This document shows, piece by piece, positions 37,424 to 45,836 of a stretch of 64,000 nucleotides of DNA (positions are counted from its first letter, which is position 1; each line of letters opens with the position of its first letter). The DNA is from an uncultured Opitutales bacterium (GTDB taxonomy: Bacteria; Verrucomicrobiota; Verrucomicrobiia; Opitutales; Coraliomargaritaceae), in assembly GCA_937775295.1 (NCBI GenBank), contig CALKBZ010000032.1, positions 1 to 64,000 of the forward strand, written 5' to 3'. The position numbers and the translations under genes were made by a program. The notes beneath the pieces are model-generated. The model was not told where the DNA came from, did not search any database, and saw only the letters and a list, made by a program, of their open reading frames with translations.

Positions 37424-38281
37424 TTAGTCTTTGTTGCTGAAATCGAGTGCTTCGAGGTCGAATTCCATATCAGCTACACGGGTGGCAGAGCCTGTCATAC
37501 GCACTGCGTAGTCGTCGCCGATTTCAATCGCGATCTTGCCGCCGGGCATGTGTACGGTGATCGCACGGTCACAGAGGCCGATTCGGTGCGCCACCGCTGC
37601 GGAGGCACTGCTACTGGAGCCTGATGCGAGGGTGTATCCAGCGCCGCGCTCCCATATTTCAATCTGTATATTGTTGCGGTCTAAAATCTTGAGGAATTGC
37701 ACATTGGTACGATTCGGAAAGAGCGGGTGGGTCTCGATTGCCGCGCCGTCTACGCAGGCGAGTTTTTCAGAGATCGCTGAAAGGGGGACCACGCAATGAG
37801 GATTACCAATGTCAGCGAGGTAAACGGTATAGTCAGTGCCATTGATCGTGAGTTTCTGGCCGATCTCCTGATCCGCCTGTTCCGGGCCATCGACGGGGAT
37901 ATGATCCATCGCAAAACGAACTTCCCCCATCTCTACAGTAATTGAGGCGGCGCCGTCGCTGATCTTACAGGTGACGATGCCACCGAGTGTCTCAACAGTA
38001 AAGGCGTCGTTTTTGACTTTGCCAATGTCGTAGAGGTAGCGGGCGAAGATACGAAGGCCGTTGCCGCTCTTTTCGGCTTCACTGCCGTCCGGATTCATGA
38101 TTCGAAGGCCGAAATCCGCTTTTTCTGCGGCTAGTGGGCCATACAGAATCCCATCGGAGCCTAGCCCGAAATTGCGGTGGCAGATGCGCACGATGTCTTC
38201 ATTGGAAGGCAGTTCGCGGGCGTCTTTAGGGTCTAAAACAAGGTAGTCGTTGCCAAGTGCGTGATATTTCGAGAATTTCAT
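37424..38281 (-). CDS. dapF: diaminopimelate epimerase-like protein with Ser at both catalytic Cys positions
   Basis: DapF interconverts LL- and meso-diaminopimelate for lysine and peptidoglycan. The 285-residue protein has the complete two-lobed fold: KYHALGNDYLVLD, FGLGSDGILYGP, MNPDGSEAEKSGNGLRIFAR, IGNPHCVVP, and ERGAGYTLASGSSSSASAAV. The positions that are Cys in classical DapF (CGNG and ACGTG) are Ser here (Ser72 and Ser220). All other substrate-binding features are kept, so I name it dapF by similarity. It may be a Ser variant, use other residues, or act on another amino acid. No other dap genes are nearby. Confidence 0.75.
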   Translation of the reverse strand: MKFSKYHALGNDYLVLDPKDARELPSNEDIVRICHRNFGLGSDGILYGPLAAEKADFGLRIMNPDGSEAEKSGNGLRIFARYLYDIGKVKNDAFTVETLGGIVTCKISDGAASITVEMGEVRFAMDHIPVDGPEQADQEIGQKLTINGTDYTVYLADIGNPHCVVPLSAISEKLACVDGAAIETHPLFPNRTNVQFLKILDRNNIQIEIWERGAGYTLASGSSSSASAAVAHRIGLCDRAITVHMPGGKIAIEIGDDYAVRMTGSATRVADMEFDLEALDFSNKD

Positions 38282-38340
38282 ATATAGATTTAAAATGTAA
38301 CAGATTTTAAATGATGTTCAGTTGTTATGTTTAGGTCTGT

Positions 38341-38914
38341 TTGTCTGATTTTCGAGGCAAGTCGTGTAGTATGACTTTGCTGAGCTTAAAGGTGTATATT
38401 GATCAGGTGGAAGATGTCGAGACGCTGTCGCGCCTGGTCGATGAGACGGCTCTTCGTTTGTATGAGGTAAAGATCCGCACTAGTGGGCGCCGTTTGCGTA
38501 TGGTATTAGGAAATGTGGAAATGGTTTTCTGGGGGCAGGAGCTTGATACGGGGGAGATTTATCGCGCTGCGAACTGGTTCGAATACTCGATTTCGAAGCG
38601 AAGGATGGCCGAACACCTTGGATGTATCGGAGTCTATAGTTCATCCGAAAGATCATCAATGGGTGCTTGCTAAGTATTCTGAATTTTTGAAATCTGGATC
38701 TGAGTTGATCGAGAGTAAATGCCGTATCCGTAAGAACAGAGGGGAATACATCTGGGCTTAAAATCGTGTTCGTGTTGTTGAGTACTTTGCCAGTGGTGAG
38801 CTTAAGAGGGTGATGGGAGCGAAGTAGGATATCTCGAAGCATAAACGAATCGAGCTCGACCGATTGCAGGCAAAGGACCGTGCCGAAGCTGGGGATGCAG
38901 CGCCTATTCGATGA
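38341..38914 (+). pseudogene. decayed PAS/PAC sensor-domain fragment
   Basis: PAS-like sequence is spread over two frames: the LDTGEIYRAANWFEYSISKR segment first, then TLDVSESIVHPKDHQWVLAK with the following YSEFLKSGSELIE and IRKNRGEYIWA. It continues past a stop through NRVRVVEYFASGELKRVMGA and past another through DISKHKRIELDRLQAKDRAE. One frameshift and at least two stops are present. It is a remnant of a PAS sensor kinase or cyclase; the output domain is absent. Confidence 0.7.
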
Positions 38915-38931
38915 TCTGCCGAGCTCTAGCC

Positions 38932-40629
38932 TTATACTTGAGGTGATTCTGGATGTGCTTTATGCGCGCGGTTAAAGGCGCTGACCAATGCCCGTAGGCC
39001 TGCGAGCTCGATATTCGAATCGATACCACAGCCGTTGACGAGTGAGCCCTCGTTGTGCTGAATTTGAATGTAGGCAGCTGCCTCTGTTTTTGAACCACCA
39101 CCGATCGAATGCTGTCGATAATCCAAAAGATTAAAATCTTTCCAGCCCTGCATCTGTAACGCATCCACAAATGCACTGATCGGGCCGTTGCCGGCCCCAG
39201 TTATATTCATCTGCTCACCATTGTAGCGAATTTCTGCTTCGACGCGAATATCGGCGGTTGTTGAGAAGTCTTCGCGCTCAATCGAAATCAGTTCCAGTGG
39301 GGTGGTCAAATTGACGTATTCGCGCTGGAAGATTTCGTGCACCTCCTTGGCTGGGAGCTCACGGCTATCTGCATCCGCAGTAACGTTGATCACCTCACCC
39401 ACTTCAGGGTGCATTGCTTTAGGTAAATCGAGTCCAAATTCGCGGGATAAAATATAAGCGACGCCGCCTTTGCCGCTCTGACTGTTGATGCGGATGATAG
39501 CGTTGTAATCGCGACCAATGTCTTCGGGGTCAATCAACATGTAGGGCACCTGCCAGCGAGCGTCGGGCTGAGCCTCTTTTTCGCGGAGGTCCATACCTTT
39601 CTTAATCGCGTCTTGGTGTGAGCCGGAGAATGCAGTGAAGACGAGATCTCCCGAGTAAGGGTGACGTTCAGGCACGGTCATGCGTGTCACACGCTCATAT
39701 ACGGCGCGCGTGTGCTCAAGGTTACTGAAGTCCAACTGAGGGTCGACGCCCTGAGTGTAAAGATTCAATGCGACGGTAACTATATCGAGGTTTCCCGTAC
39801 GCTCGCCATTGCCGAACAGCGTGCCTTCGACGCGGTCGGCGCCAGCCATTAAGCCAAGCTCGGTCGCTGCGATGCCCGTTCCGCGATCGTTATGCGTGTG
39901 CAAGGAGATAATCGCTGTGTCGCGTATTCTCAAGTTGCGGCAAAACCATTCGATTTGGTCGGCGTGCACATTGGGTGTGGCAACTTCAACTGTTGCAGGA
40001 AGATTCAAGATGATCTTGTTCGCGGCAGTCGGCTGCCAGACGTCGATCACCGCCTCACAGATTTCCAACGCGTAGTCGACTTCGGTATCCGAGAAACTCT
40101 CAGGGGAGTATTGAAGTCGAATATTTGTTGCCGGTATGGTGGGCACCAGGCTTTTGATTAATTGTGTGCCGGCAACTGCGATTTTTTTAATCTCATCCTT
40201 GCTCTTATTGAAGGTGATCCGTCTTTGCAGGGGCGAAGTCGAGTTATACAAGTGCACGATTGCATTGGAGATGCCTTCAAGGCTCTCAAAAGTGCGACGG
40301 ATTAAGTGTTCGCGGGCTTGAACAAGCACTTGAATGGTGACGTCGTGTGGAATTCGTTTCTCATCTACTAAGCGGCGGATGAATCGAAACTCGGTATCAC
40401 TTGCGGAAGGGAAGCCTACCTCGATCTCCTTGAAGCCGGTGGCAACCAGCAATTCGAAAAACTCGATCTTCTCGTCCACGTTCATCGGTATCGCGAGGGC
40501 TTGATTGCCGTCGCGAAGATCAACACTTGCCCAGATCGGGGCGGTAGTGATCGTCTTATCCGGCCAGGTGCGGTCGGGCAAATTGATTTGCTGAAAGGGT
40601 CTATACTTGGTTATTGCGCCTTTTTGCAT
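38932..40629 (-). CDS. leuA: 2-isopropylmalate synthase (long LeuA type)
   Basis: LeuA condenses 2-oxoisovalerate with acetyl-CoA, the committed step of leucine synthesis. The 565-residue protein has the opening KYRPFQQINLPDRTWPDK, the catalytic WASVDLRDGNQAL, the metal-binding SLHTHNDRGTGIAATELG, GNGERTGNLD, and a C-terminal LeuA_dimer allosteric domain ending in IQHNEGSLVNGCGIDSN and later residues. This length and opening match the actinobacterial-type LeuA. It diverges from the CoaC-like gene; no leader peptide or riboswitch was recognised in the 278-base intergenic region. Confidence 0.95.
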   Translation of the reverse strand: MQKGAITKYRPFQQINLPDRTWPDKTITTAPIWASVDLRDGNQALAIPMNVDEKIEFFELLVATGFKEIEVGFPSASDTEFRFIRRLVDEKRIPHDVTIQVLVQAREHLIRRTFESLEGISNAIVHLYNSTSPLQRRITFNKSKDEIKKIAVAGTQLIKSLVPTIPATNIRLQYSPESFSDTEVDYALEICEAVIDVWQPTAANKIILNLPATVEVATPNVHADQIEWFCRNLRIRDTAIISLHTHNDRGTGIAATELGLMAGADRVEGTLFGNGERTGNLDIVTVALNLYTQGVDPQLDFSNLEHTRAVYERVTRMTVPERHPYSGDLVFTAFSGSHQDAIKKGMDLREKEAQPDARWQVPYMLIDPEDIGRDYNAIIRINSQSGKGGVAYILSREFGLDLPKAMHPEVGEVINVTADADSRELPAKEVHEIFQREYVNLTTPLELISIEREDFSTTADIRVEAEIRYNGEQMNITGAGNGPISAFVDALQMQGWKDFNLLDYRQHSIGGGSKTEAAAYIQIQHNEGSLVNGCGIDSNIELAGLRALVSAFNRAHKAHPESPQV

Positions 40630-40907
40630 GGTCGTTCTTTGGAAATAGGTTCGATACTAGAGTCGTGAGTTGGAAATAAACGTGATTAATTCAGCGCTTC
40701 GGTTGTTTTGTGAAGTAGGGCCGAAGGCCCTTTCCGGCGGTGTTTAAGTGCGAGCGCATCGCTCACAGACGTGTTACTTTGTGTCCCCAACAGGGAGCAG
40801 TTCTAAGTATCCGAATAGGATTTTCGTCTCTACAAACAAAACATGCATAGCCAATTAGCATCCACCCCTTTCGGAGACTGTCAAGCGCGTGCTTCCCTCA
40901 ATGGGCG

Positions 40908-41552
40908 ATGCTGGTTTCAATGATTGATTCACCAGTTCCACTTGGGTCTTGTGGTCGCGTCACAATCCATACACATTTTTTGCCGGTGGCAAAAGCACAT
41001 ACAGTTTTAACAGGCCGCACCATAATCTTGGGCGTTACTGGTTCTATCGCGGCTTACAAGGCTGCCGATATTACGAGTCGATTGACGGAGCTTGGGGCGA
41101 AGGTCTTTCCCGTTATGACCGCTGAGGCGTGTCGGTTCATTCAGCCGCTTACCTTGCAAGTGCTCTCGCGTAACCCGGTGGCATCCGACCTCTGGAAAGA
41201 GGGGGAAGGTTGGCAGCCCGGCCATATCGAATTGGCAGATCAAGCAGATCTGCTCTTGGTCGCACCCGCCACCGCGCATTGCTTAGCTTTATTTGCCCAG
41301 GGGCTGGCGCCGGATTTGCTTTCATCAATTCATCTGGCCACTCCCGCGCCCGTCATGTTGGCCCCAGCGATGAATGGCAAGATGTTAGCACATGCCGCCA
41401 CACAAGCAAATCTAGAGACATTACGCGCGCGCGGCTATCATTTTATTGAACCAGATGCCGGGATGCTGGCTTGTGGTTATGAAGGCCAAGGTAAACTAGC
41501 AGCGGTCGATACGATCGTACAGTCGGTCAAAGATTTTTTTGCAAACACTTGA
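40908..41552 (+). CDS. flavoprotein, phosphopantothenoylcysteine decarboxylase domain (CoaC part)
   Basis: The CoaC half of CoaBC decarboxylates phosphopantothenoylcysteine with FMN. The 214-residue protein has the N-terminal fold TIILGVTGSIAAYKAADITS, HIELADQADLLLVAPATAHC (FMN and oligomer contacts), the LAPAMNGKM segment (the PAMN active-site motif), and a Cys in GMLACGYEGQG matching the substrate-recognition clamp. The CoaB ligase half is absent, so this is a stand-alone CoaC. Residues 1-35 are unconserved; the start could be about 25 codons later. Confidence 0.88.
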   Translation: MLVSMIDSPVPLGSCGRVTIHTHFLPVAKAHTVLTGRTIILGVTGSIAAYKAADITSRLTELGAKVFPVMTAEACRFIQPLTLQVLSRNPVASDLWKEGEGWQPGHIELADQADLLLVAPATAHCLALFAQGLAPDLLSSIHLATPAPVMLAPAMNGKMLAHAATQANLETLRARGYHFIEPDAGMLACGYEGQGKLAAVDTIVQSVKDFFANT

Positions 41553-41842
41553 TGTTTTAGAATCGATAAAGGGCGGCGTGTGGTTGTCTGTGGAGGCCGG
41601 TAGTGGGATTTTTCAGTTCGAATGCGTAGCGCTATGCGCGATGAGGTTCGCGGCGACGCAAAGAGTCCTGCGATCGGATTTTGAGTGGCGTTAGCGCCTG
41701 CTTTGTCGGGGCGTGATTTTTGCCCACCCGCTCATTCAGGTGGCGTGCGCTTCTGGCTATCGTCTTCGCGCGGACTTCGCTGGGATTATTTTTTAATCCG
41801 TACTAACTGCGTGGATTGTGGCCGTCTAGTTGTATTCGCGAG

Positions 41843-42655
41843 TTAAAGCTGCAGGCACAACGCCACGCTTGGGCCAATGAGTAAGGCGCTGTCCGTCAGC
41901 ACGCGAAAAGTCTCAACGCACAGTCGTTTCTGGCAGGCGTGGGTGATCAGCAGCGCTCCTAGAGATAGGCCGATTGGCAGCGCCCACGCTTGATTTATAA
42001 AGCAGAGTGAGAGGGCGCAGCTTATCTCTAGAAAGTGAATGAGGGGTGAGGGCAGCCGAGACAGTGATCGTACTTGTAGTGCGGCATCGATACATTGCTC
42101 TTTCGCTCCGATCATTAAGCAATTAGTTAAGCACAGTAGCGCCAGTGCACAAGCTGGTGGCCAGAGGTTGGCGCTGGGGAGGAGGAAGACGGTGACGCCG
42201 CCAGCGAAAATGAGGGCCACGCAGAGTTCTTTAGGAAAGAAGCGTCGCGAGAGTGCCTGATTCAGTGCGGTGTAAAGTAAGCAACACGTGAGCAGCACCA
42301 GACCGTTTTGAAGTTCGCTAATTGAGAGCCCGGTGAGCGCGATTCCGATGTTGGCAGTCAATACACAGAGCCAGAAACCCCAAATTACGCCAAAGTGCTG
42401 TTTCGCAAAGCGATGCCTAATGGCGTGTAGCTGCTCGGGTGGACGCTTGGCGACATCGAATAGGCGGTCCGCCATGTAGGTCAACCAGACGGATAGCCCC
42501 AGCACGCTTTGGGCCGCTAGGCTGACTTCATGGCCGAGTGCGTCAGCAAAGGCCGCCTGCCAGACCAGCGCAATCAGCGCCGCATCCAGTGCGAGGAGGT
42601 TCGGCCATTGCCAGAGTCGAATGCATACCATGCCCGACCATGGACGCGAAGCCAT
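41843..42655 (-). CDS. UbiA-like multi-pass membrane protein
   Basis: The 270-residue protein has about eight hydrophobic segments. The motif WLTYMADRLFDVAKRPPEQL corresponds to the first Asp-rich site of UbiA prenyltransferases (NDxxDxxxD), here reduced to ADRLFD. The second Asp-rich site is not obvious. The order of helices and the length fit the UbiA superfamily, but activity is doubtful with these motifs. It lies between the CoaC-like gene and tRNA-Ala and has no evident partner. Confidence 0.6.
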   Translation of the reverse strand: MASRPWSGMVCIRLWQWPNLLALDAALIALVWQAAFADALGHEVSLAAQSVLGLSVWLTYMADRLFDVAKRPPEQLHAIRHRFAKQHFGVIWGFWLCVLTANIGIALTGLSISELQNGLVLLTCCLLYTALNQALSRRFFPKELCVALIFAGGVTVFLLPSANLWPPACALALLCLTNCLMIGAKEQCIDAALQVRSLSRLPSPLIHFLEISCALSLCFINQAWALPIGLSLGALLITHACQKRLCVETFRVLTDSALLIGPSVALCLQL

Positions 42656-42777
42656 CCACAGCGCAAACCTTGAAGCGATGTATCTCGGCTCGTAGGAGCG
42701 GTCCGATGTTTTTTGCCGAATGACTATTTTCTATTGACGGACACCGAGGTATATCCATTTTTCCAACTTTCCCTTTG

Positions 42778-42856
<79 letters not shown>

Positions 42857-42861
42857 AGATT

Positions 42862-42901
42862 AGGCCGGAAGCCCCTTGTTTAAGGCCTTCCGGCCTTTTT
42901 T
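42862..42901 (+). terminator. rho-independent terminator after tRNA-Ala
   Basis: A perfect 10-bp stem aggccggaag/cttccggcct (42862-42871 with 42887-42896) is followed by six T. Confidence 0.92.
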
Positions 42902-43040
42902 GTGTTTGGGTTGGGCGTTCGGGTTTGTTCGCTTGTTTTCGTGTTTTTTCGCTAAAAGGGGTGCATTTTGGGCACACTTTTGGGCTAATCACGGTATTTC
43001 CGAGCTAGGTTCGAATCATTTCTTCTCGCTGGCGTAGATC

Positions 43041-43253
43041 GTGATGTTGGCACTTTGTGGCGCTAGGATTTCTTGCGTGCCCCCTCAAACACATGCCGAA
43101 TTATGGGCGTATTTCGATCCACGTGCGGGGCTACTAGAAGATTATCAGAGTCCTGAGGGCTTAATTGGCCCCGGCGGTTTACTCGCTGAGTTGAAGCAGC
43201 GACTCATCACACGTGTCTTTCGCACTAATGCTGCTGCGCGGGACTCCTCCTAG
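43041..43253 (+). pseudogene. possible N-terminal remnant of an IS256-type transposase
   Basis: A 70-codon frame contains SPEGLIGPGGLLAELKQRLI, which resembles the PEDLLGPDGLLKELTKALLERAL opening of IS256-family transposases. The rest of such a protein and any terminal repeats are missing. It lies between tRNA-Ala and the DeoR gene, a usual place for insertions. The assignment rests on about 30 residues. Confidence 0.35.
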
Positions 43254-43273
43254 TCTATAGTTAGGATGCTTCG

Positions 43274-44047
43274 TTAGTCTGCATGGGTGATAACGAGGCC
43301 GGCTTCGCGCATGTCTTCTTCGATCAATGAGCGACCTGCGGGTGGGGTGGTAATCAAACGTTCGATGCGTTTGATCTCACACACGCGGCACATCGTGCGT
43401 GTGCCGATTTTACTTTGGTCGGCGAGGATCACGCTGCGGTTGCTGTGCTCGATCATTTTTCGCTCGGTCTCGACGATGGCTTCGGAGGTGTTATAGAGGC
43501 CGTCGGGTGTGATGCCACCGACCGATAGGAAGGCCCAGTCAGCGTGATATAAGTTGAGTGAGTGCACCGTTCCCGGGCCGGTCAGCATACTGCTGCCGTG
43601 CTGGATTCGTCCGCCTGTTAAATACACTTCCCAGTCGGTATGTCGGTGTGCTGGGTCGTCGAGATAGGCGGACAGGCGCAGCGAATTGGTAATAATGCGC
43701 AGTGGCACACGCGGTAGATGGAAGCACATGTGGTAGGTCGTGGTGCCGCCGTCGATAAATAGCACATCGCCTCCGCGTATGCGTTTGGCGGCGTTGCGGG
43801 CGATCGCGGACTTTTCGTTGGAGCGCTGCACTTCGCGGAGGTTGAACGGCATGTTCTCTTGCTTACGGCTGACTCGAATGCCGCCGCGGATCCGCTCAAC
43901 CGAGCCCGCGTCGGCGAGTTCGGCGAAATCTCGGCGAATCGTGGGTAAACTCGCGCCGGTGGCTTGCGCCGCACGGTCGAGATATATCATCCCGCGCTCA
44001 CCGGCGAGGTGGAGGATTCGCTCATGGCGTTCGTTCTTGTTCATCAA
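43274..44047 (-). CDS. DeoR/GlpR-family transcriptional regulator
   Basis: The 257-residue protein has an N-terminal winged helix (about 5-58: RHERILHLAGERGMIYLDRA and ATGASLPTIRRDFAEL). The C-terminal DeoR sensor domain has VLFIDGGTTTYHMC and the VILADQSKIG segment, which binds sugar phosphates. It is divergent from the sugar gene set starting at 44158, with repeated TGATC elements between. It probably represses that operon until a phosphorylated intermediate appears. Confidence 0.9.
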   Translation of the reverse strand: MMNKNERHERILHLAGERGMIYLDRAAQATGASLPTIRRDFAELADAGSVERIRGGIRVSRKQENMPFNLREVQRSNEKSAIARNAAKRIRGGDVLFIDGGTTTYHMCFHLPRVPLRIITNSLRLSAYLDDPAHRHTDWEVYLTGGRIQHGSSMLTGPGTVHSLNLYHADWAFLSVGGITPDGLYNTSEAIVETERKMIEHSNRSVILADQSKIGTRTMCRVCEIKRIERLITTPPAGRSLIEEDMREAGLVITHAD

Positions 44048-44063
44048 TGCTTTATGGTATATC

Positions 44064-44132
44064 TGATCAGTATTGATCGTTAATCTGATCGAAAAGTAAT
44101 CATTCGCAAGGTGTAAATGATCGAAGTGATCA
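44064..44132. promoter_or_regulatory. putative DeoR operator region with repeated TGATC
   Basis: TGATC occurs at 44064, 44074, 44086, 44118 and 44127 within the 110-base divergent promoter. The pair at 44118-44132 forms the palindrome TGATC-N5-GATCA. Dense repeats between a DeoR gene and its divergent target suggest a multi-site operator. Confidence 0.6.
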
Positions 44133-44157
44133 TTGATTGTAAGATTGAGTCGTTGGC

Positions 44158-45834
44158 ATGGACTTCAAACTAGGCATCAAATCCGACCCGATTGAATATC
44201 GGAATTCTTTTCCTTGGCTCTTTCGCCTGATGGCGGAGGAGGGCGTGACATCGCTGCAGTTGGGCTCGTTCTTCGAGCTCTATCAACTGCCGGATGAATA
44301 TTTCATTCGTTTAAAGAAGCAGGCGGACAATTTCGGTATCACGATTGATAGTCTATTTACCGCGCACCGTGAACTCGGCGGTTTCTTCCGCGAAGATCCG
44401 GAGTGGGTCGCGGTGGCCCGTCGCAACTATGAGCGCTTCATCGAGATTGGCGCCTTGCTCGGTGCGAAGTCGGTCGGGTCAAATCCCGGCGCCGTGCCGC
44501 GCGATTTGATGGGGCTGAAGGAAGAAGGGCTACGTTGTTATACCAAGCACATGAAGGAGCTCATGCACTTTGCAGAGGACCAGGGGATTGAGTGGCTGAC
44601 GATTGAGCCGATGTCCTGCCTGGCCGAGCCGCCGACATTGCCCTGTGAAATGAAATTGATGGGCGAAGAGTTGACCGCCTATCACGAAGCCAATGCAGAC
44701 AGCACCGCCAAGATCGGCTATTGCACCGACATCGCGCACGGCTATCTCAACGCTGACGAAAGCGAGGGCTTCAATCATATCGAACTTTTCAAGGCGTCCT
44801 TGCCGTGGCTGTATGAGATCCACCTGAAGAACACCGACGATCGCTTTAATTCCACTTTCGGCTTTCAAGCTGCCAACGTCGAAAAAGGCATTGTCGATGT
44901 GGCGCACTTCCGTGAGATGCTGGTTGAAAATGCCGACATCATTCCGGTCGAGACCATGGGCTGCTACCTTGAAATTGGTGGGCCTAAGCTGGGCCGCGAT
45001 TATTCGGACGGTCAAGTGGCAGAACAACTACGTGAGTCGCTGATTTACCTGAAGGAAAACTTCATGCAGGAAGCGCCGGTGTCGGAGGCGATCGCGTCGC
45101 GTATTCCGGAGATTCAAACACCTGCTAAAGACGAGGTGGTCATTGCACCGTCGATGATGTGCGTCGACCCGCTCAATTTCGAGAGCGCACTGCGCCGCGT
45201 TGAAGCACTTGGCACTGGCATGCTGCATATGGATGTAATGGATGGCCACTTCGTGCCGAATGCACCGATGGGGCTGGCAATGATCGAAGCGCTGAAGGAG
45301 CGCACGCATTTGCCAGTCGATGTGCACCTGATGGTGTCCGATAATGATTTCTTCGTCAGCTTGTTGGAGGGCTGGAATGTCTATCAGATTTCTGTGCATG
45401 CTGAGGCCTGCCAACACCTTGACCGCACGCTGAGCCGCATTCGTGAGATCGGTGCCAAGGCTGGCATCGCGCTCAATCCCTCGACACCGCTCAGTGCGCT
45501 CGATTTCATTCTCGATCGGATCGACTACGTGTTGTTGATGACGGTGAACCCTGGCTTTGCTGGGCAAAAAATGACACCGGCTTCGATTCAGAAGATTACC
45601 GCCTGTCGCGAGTATTTAGATGCGCATGGCTACGGGCATGTGCCGATCCAAGTGGATGGTAATGTGAGTTTTGAAAACATCCCAAGAATGGTCGCCTCTG
45701 GTGCTGACAATTTGGTAGCCGGAACCAGCAGTATTTTCCATTCAGCTGCTAGCTGGCCGGAAAACATCAAGACGATGAAGGCTGCCATTGCTGAAGGCCT
45801 CGCTGCACGTAAATCCTCAATCGCAGTTTCATAG
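44158..45834 (+). CDS. fusion of a sugar-phosphate isomerase-like TIM barrel and ribulose-phosphate 3-epimerase
   Basis: The N-terminal part (residues 1-about 320) is an AP_endonuc_2/xylose-isomerase-like barrel: GAKSVGSNPGAVP, WLTIEPMSCLAEPP with a metal-type Glu, GYCTDIAHGYLN, YEIHLKNTDDRFNSTFGF, and PVETMGCYLEIGG. The C-terminal part (about 325-545) is Rpe/AlsE-like: IAPSMMCVDPLNFESALRRV, MLHMDVMDGHFVPN, LPVDVHLMVSDN, MTVNPGFAGQKMTP, and IQVDGNVSFENIPRM. Its metal His and Asp residues are kept. A single 558-residue enzyme would couple ketose isomerisation or epimerisation at two carbons. It heads a sugar operon controlled by the divergent DeoR; the substrate is not known. Confidence 0.88.
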   Translation: MDFKLGIKSDPIEYRNSFPWLFRLMAEEGVTSLQLGSFFELYQLPDEYFIRLKKQADNFGITIDSLFTAHRELGGFFREDPEWVAVARRNYERFIEIGALLGAKSVGSNPGAVPRDLMGLKEEGLRCYTKHMKELMHFAEDQGIEWLTIEPMSCLAEPPTLPCEMKLMGEELTAYHEANADSTAKIGYCTDIAHGYLNADESEGFNHIELFKASLPWLYEIHLKNTDDRFNSTFGFQAANVEKGIVDVAHFREMLVENADIIPVETMGCYLEIGGPKLGRDYSDGQVAEQLRESLIYLKENFMQEAPVSEAIASRIPEIQTPAKDEVVIAPSMMCVDPLNFESALRRVEALGTGMLHMDVMDGHFVPNAPMGLAMIEALKERTHLPVDVHLMVSDNDFFVSLLEGWNVYQISVHAEACQHLDRTLSRIREIGAKAGIALNPSTPLSALDFILDRIDYVLLMTVNPGFAGQKMTPASIQKITACREYLDAHGYGHVPIQVDGNVSFENIPRMVASGADNLVAGTSSIFHSAASWPENIKTMKAAIAEGLAARKSSIAVS

Positions 45835-45836
45835 AC

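Noticed and set aside
37431-37624. Plus-strand frame opposite dapF
   Set aside because: It is a shadow of the dapF-like gene, which has full motif support.
40680-40800. Leader peptide or riboswitch before leuA
   Set aside because: Only a small hairpin (gggccgaaggccc) is seen; no run of Leu codons or known aptamer core was found.
41553-41842. Small genes in the stretch between the CoaC-like and UbiA-like genes
   Set aside because: No frame has a plausible start, motif or codon pattern; I see nothing in this interval.
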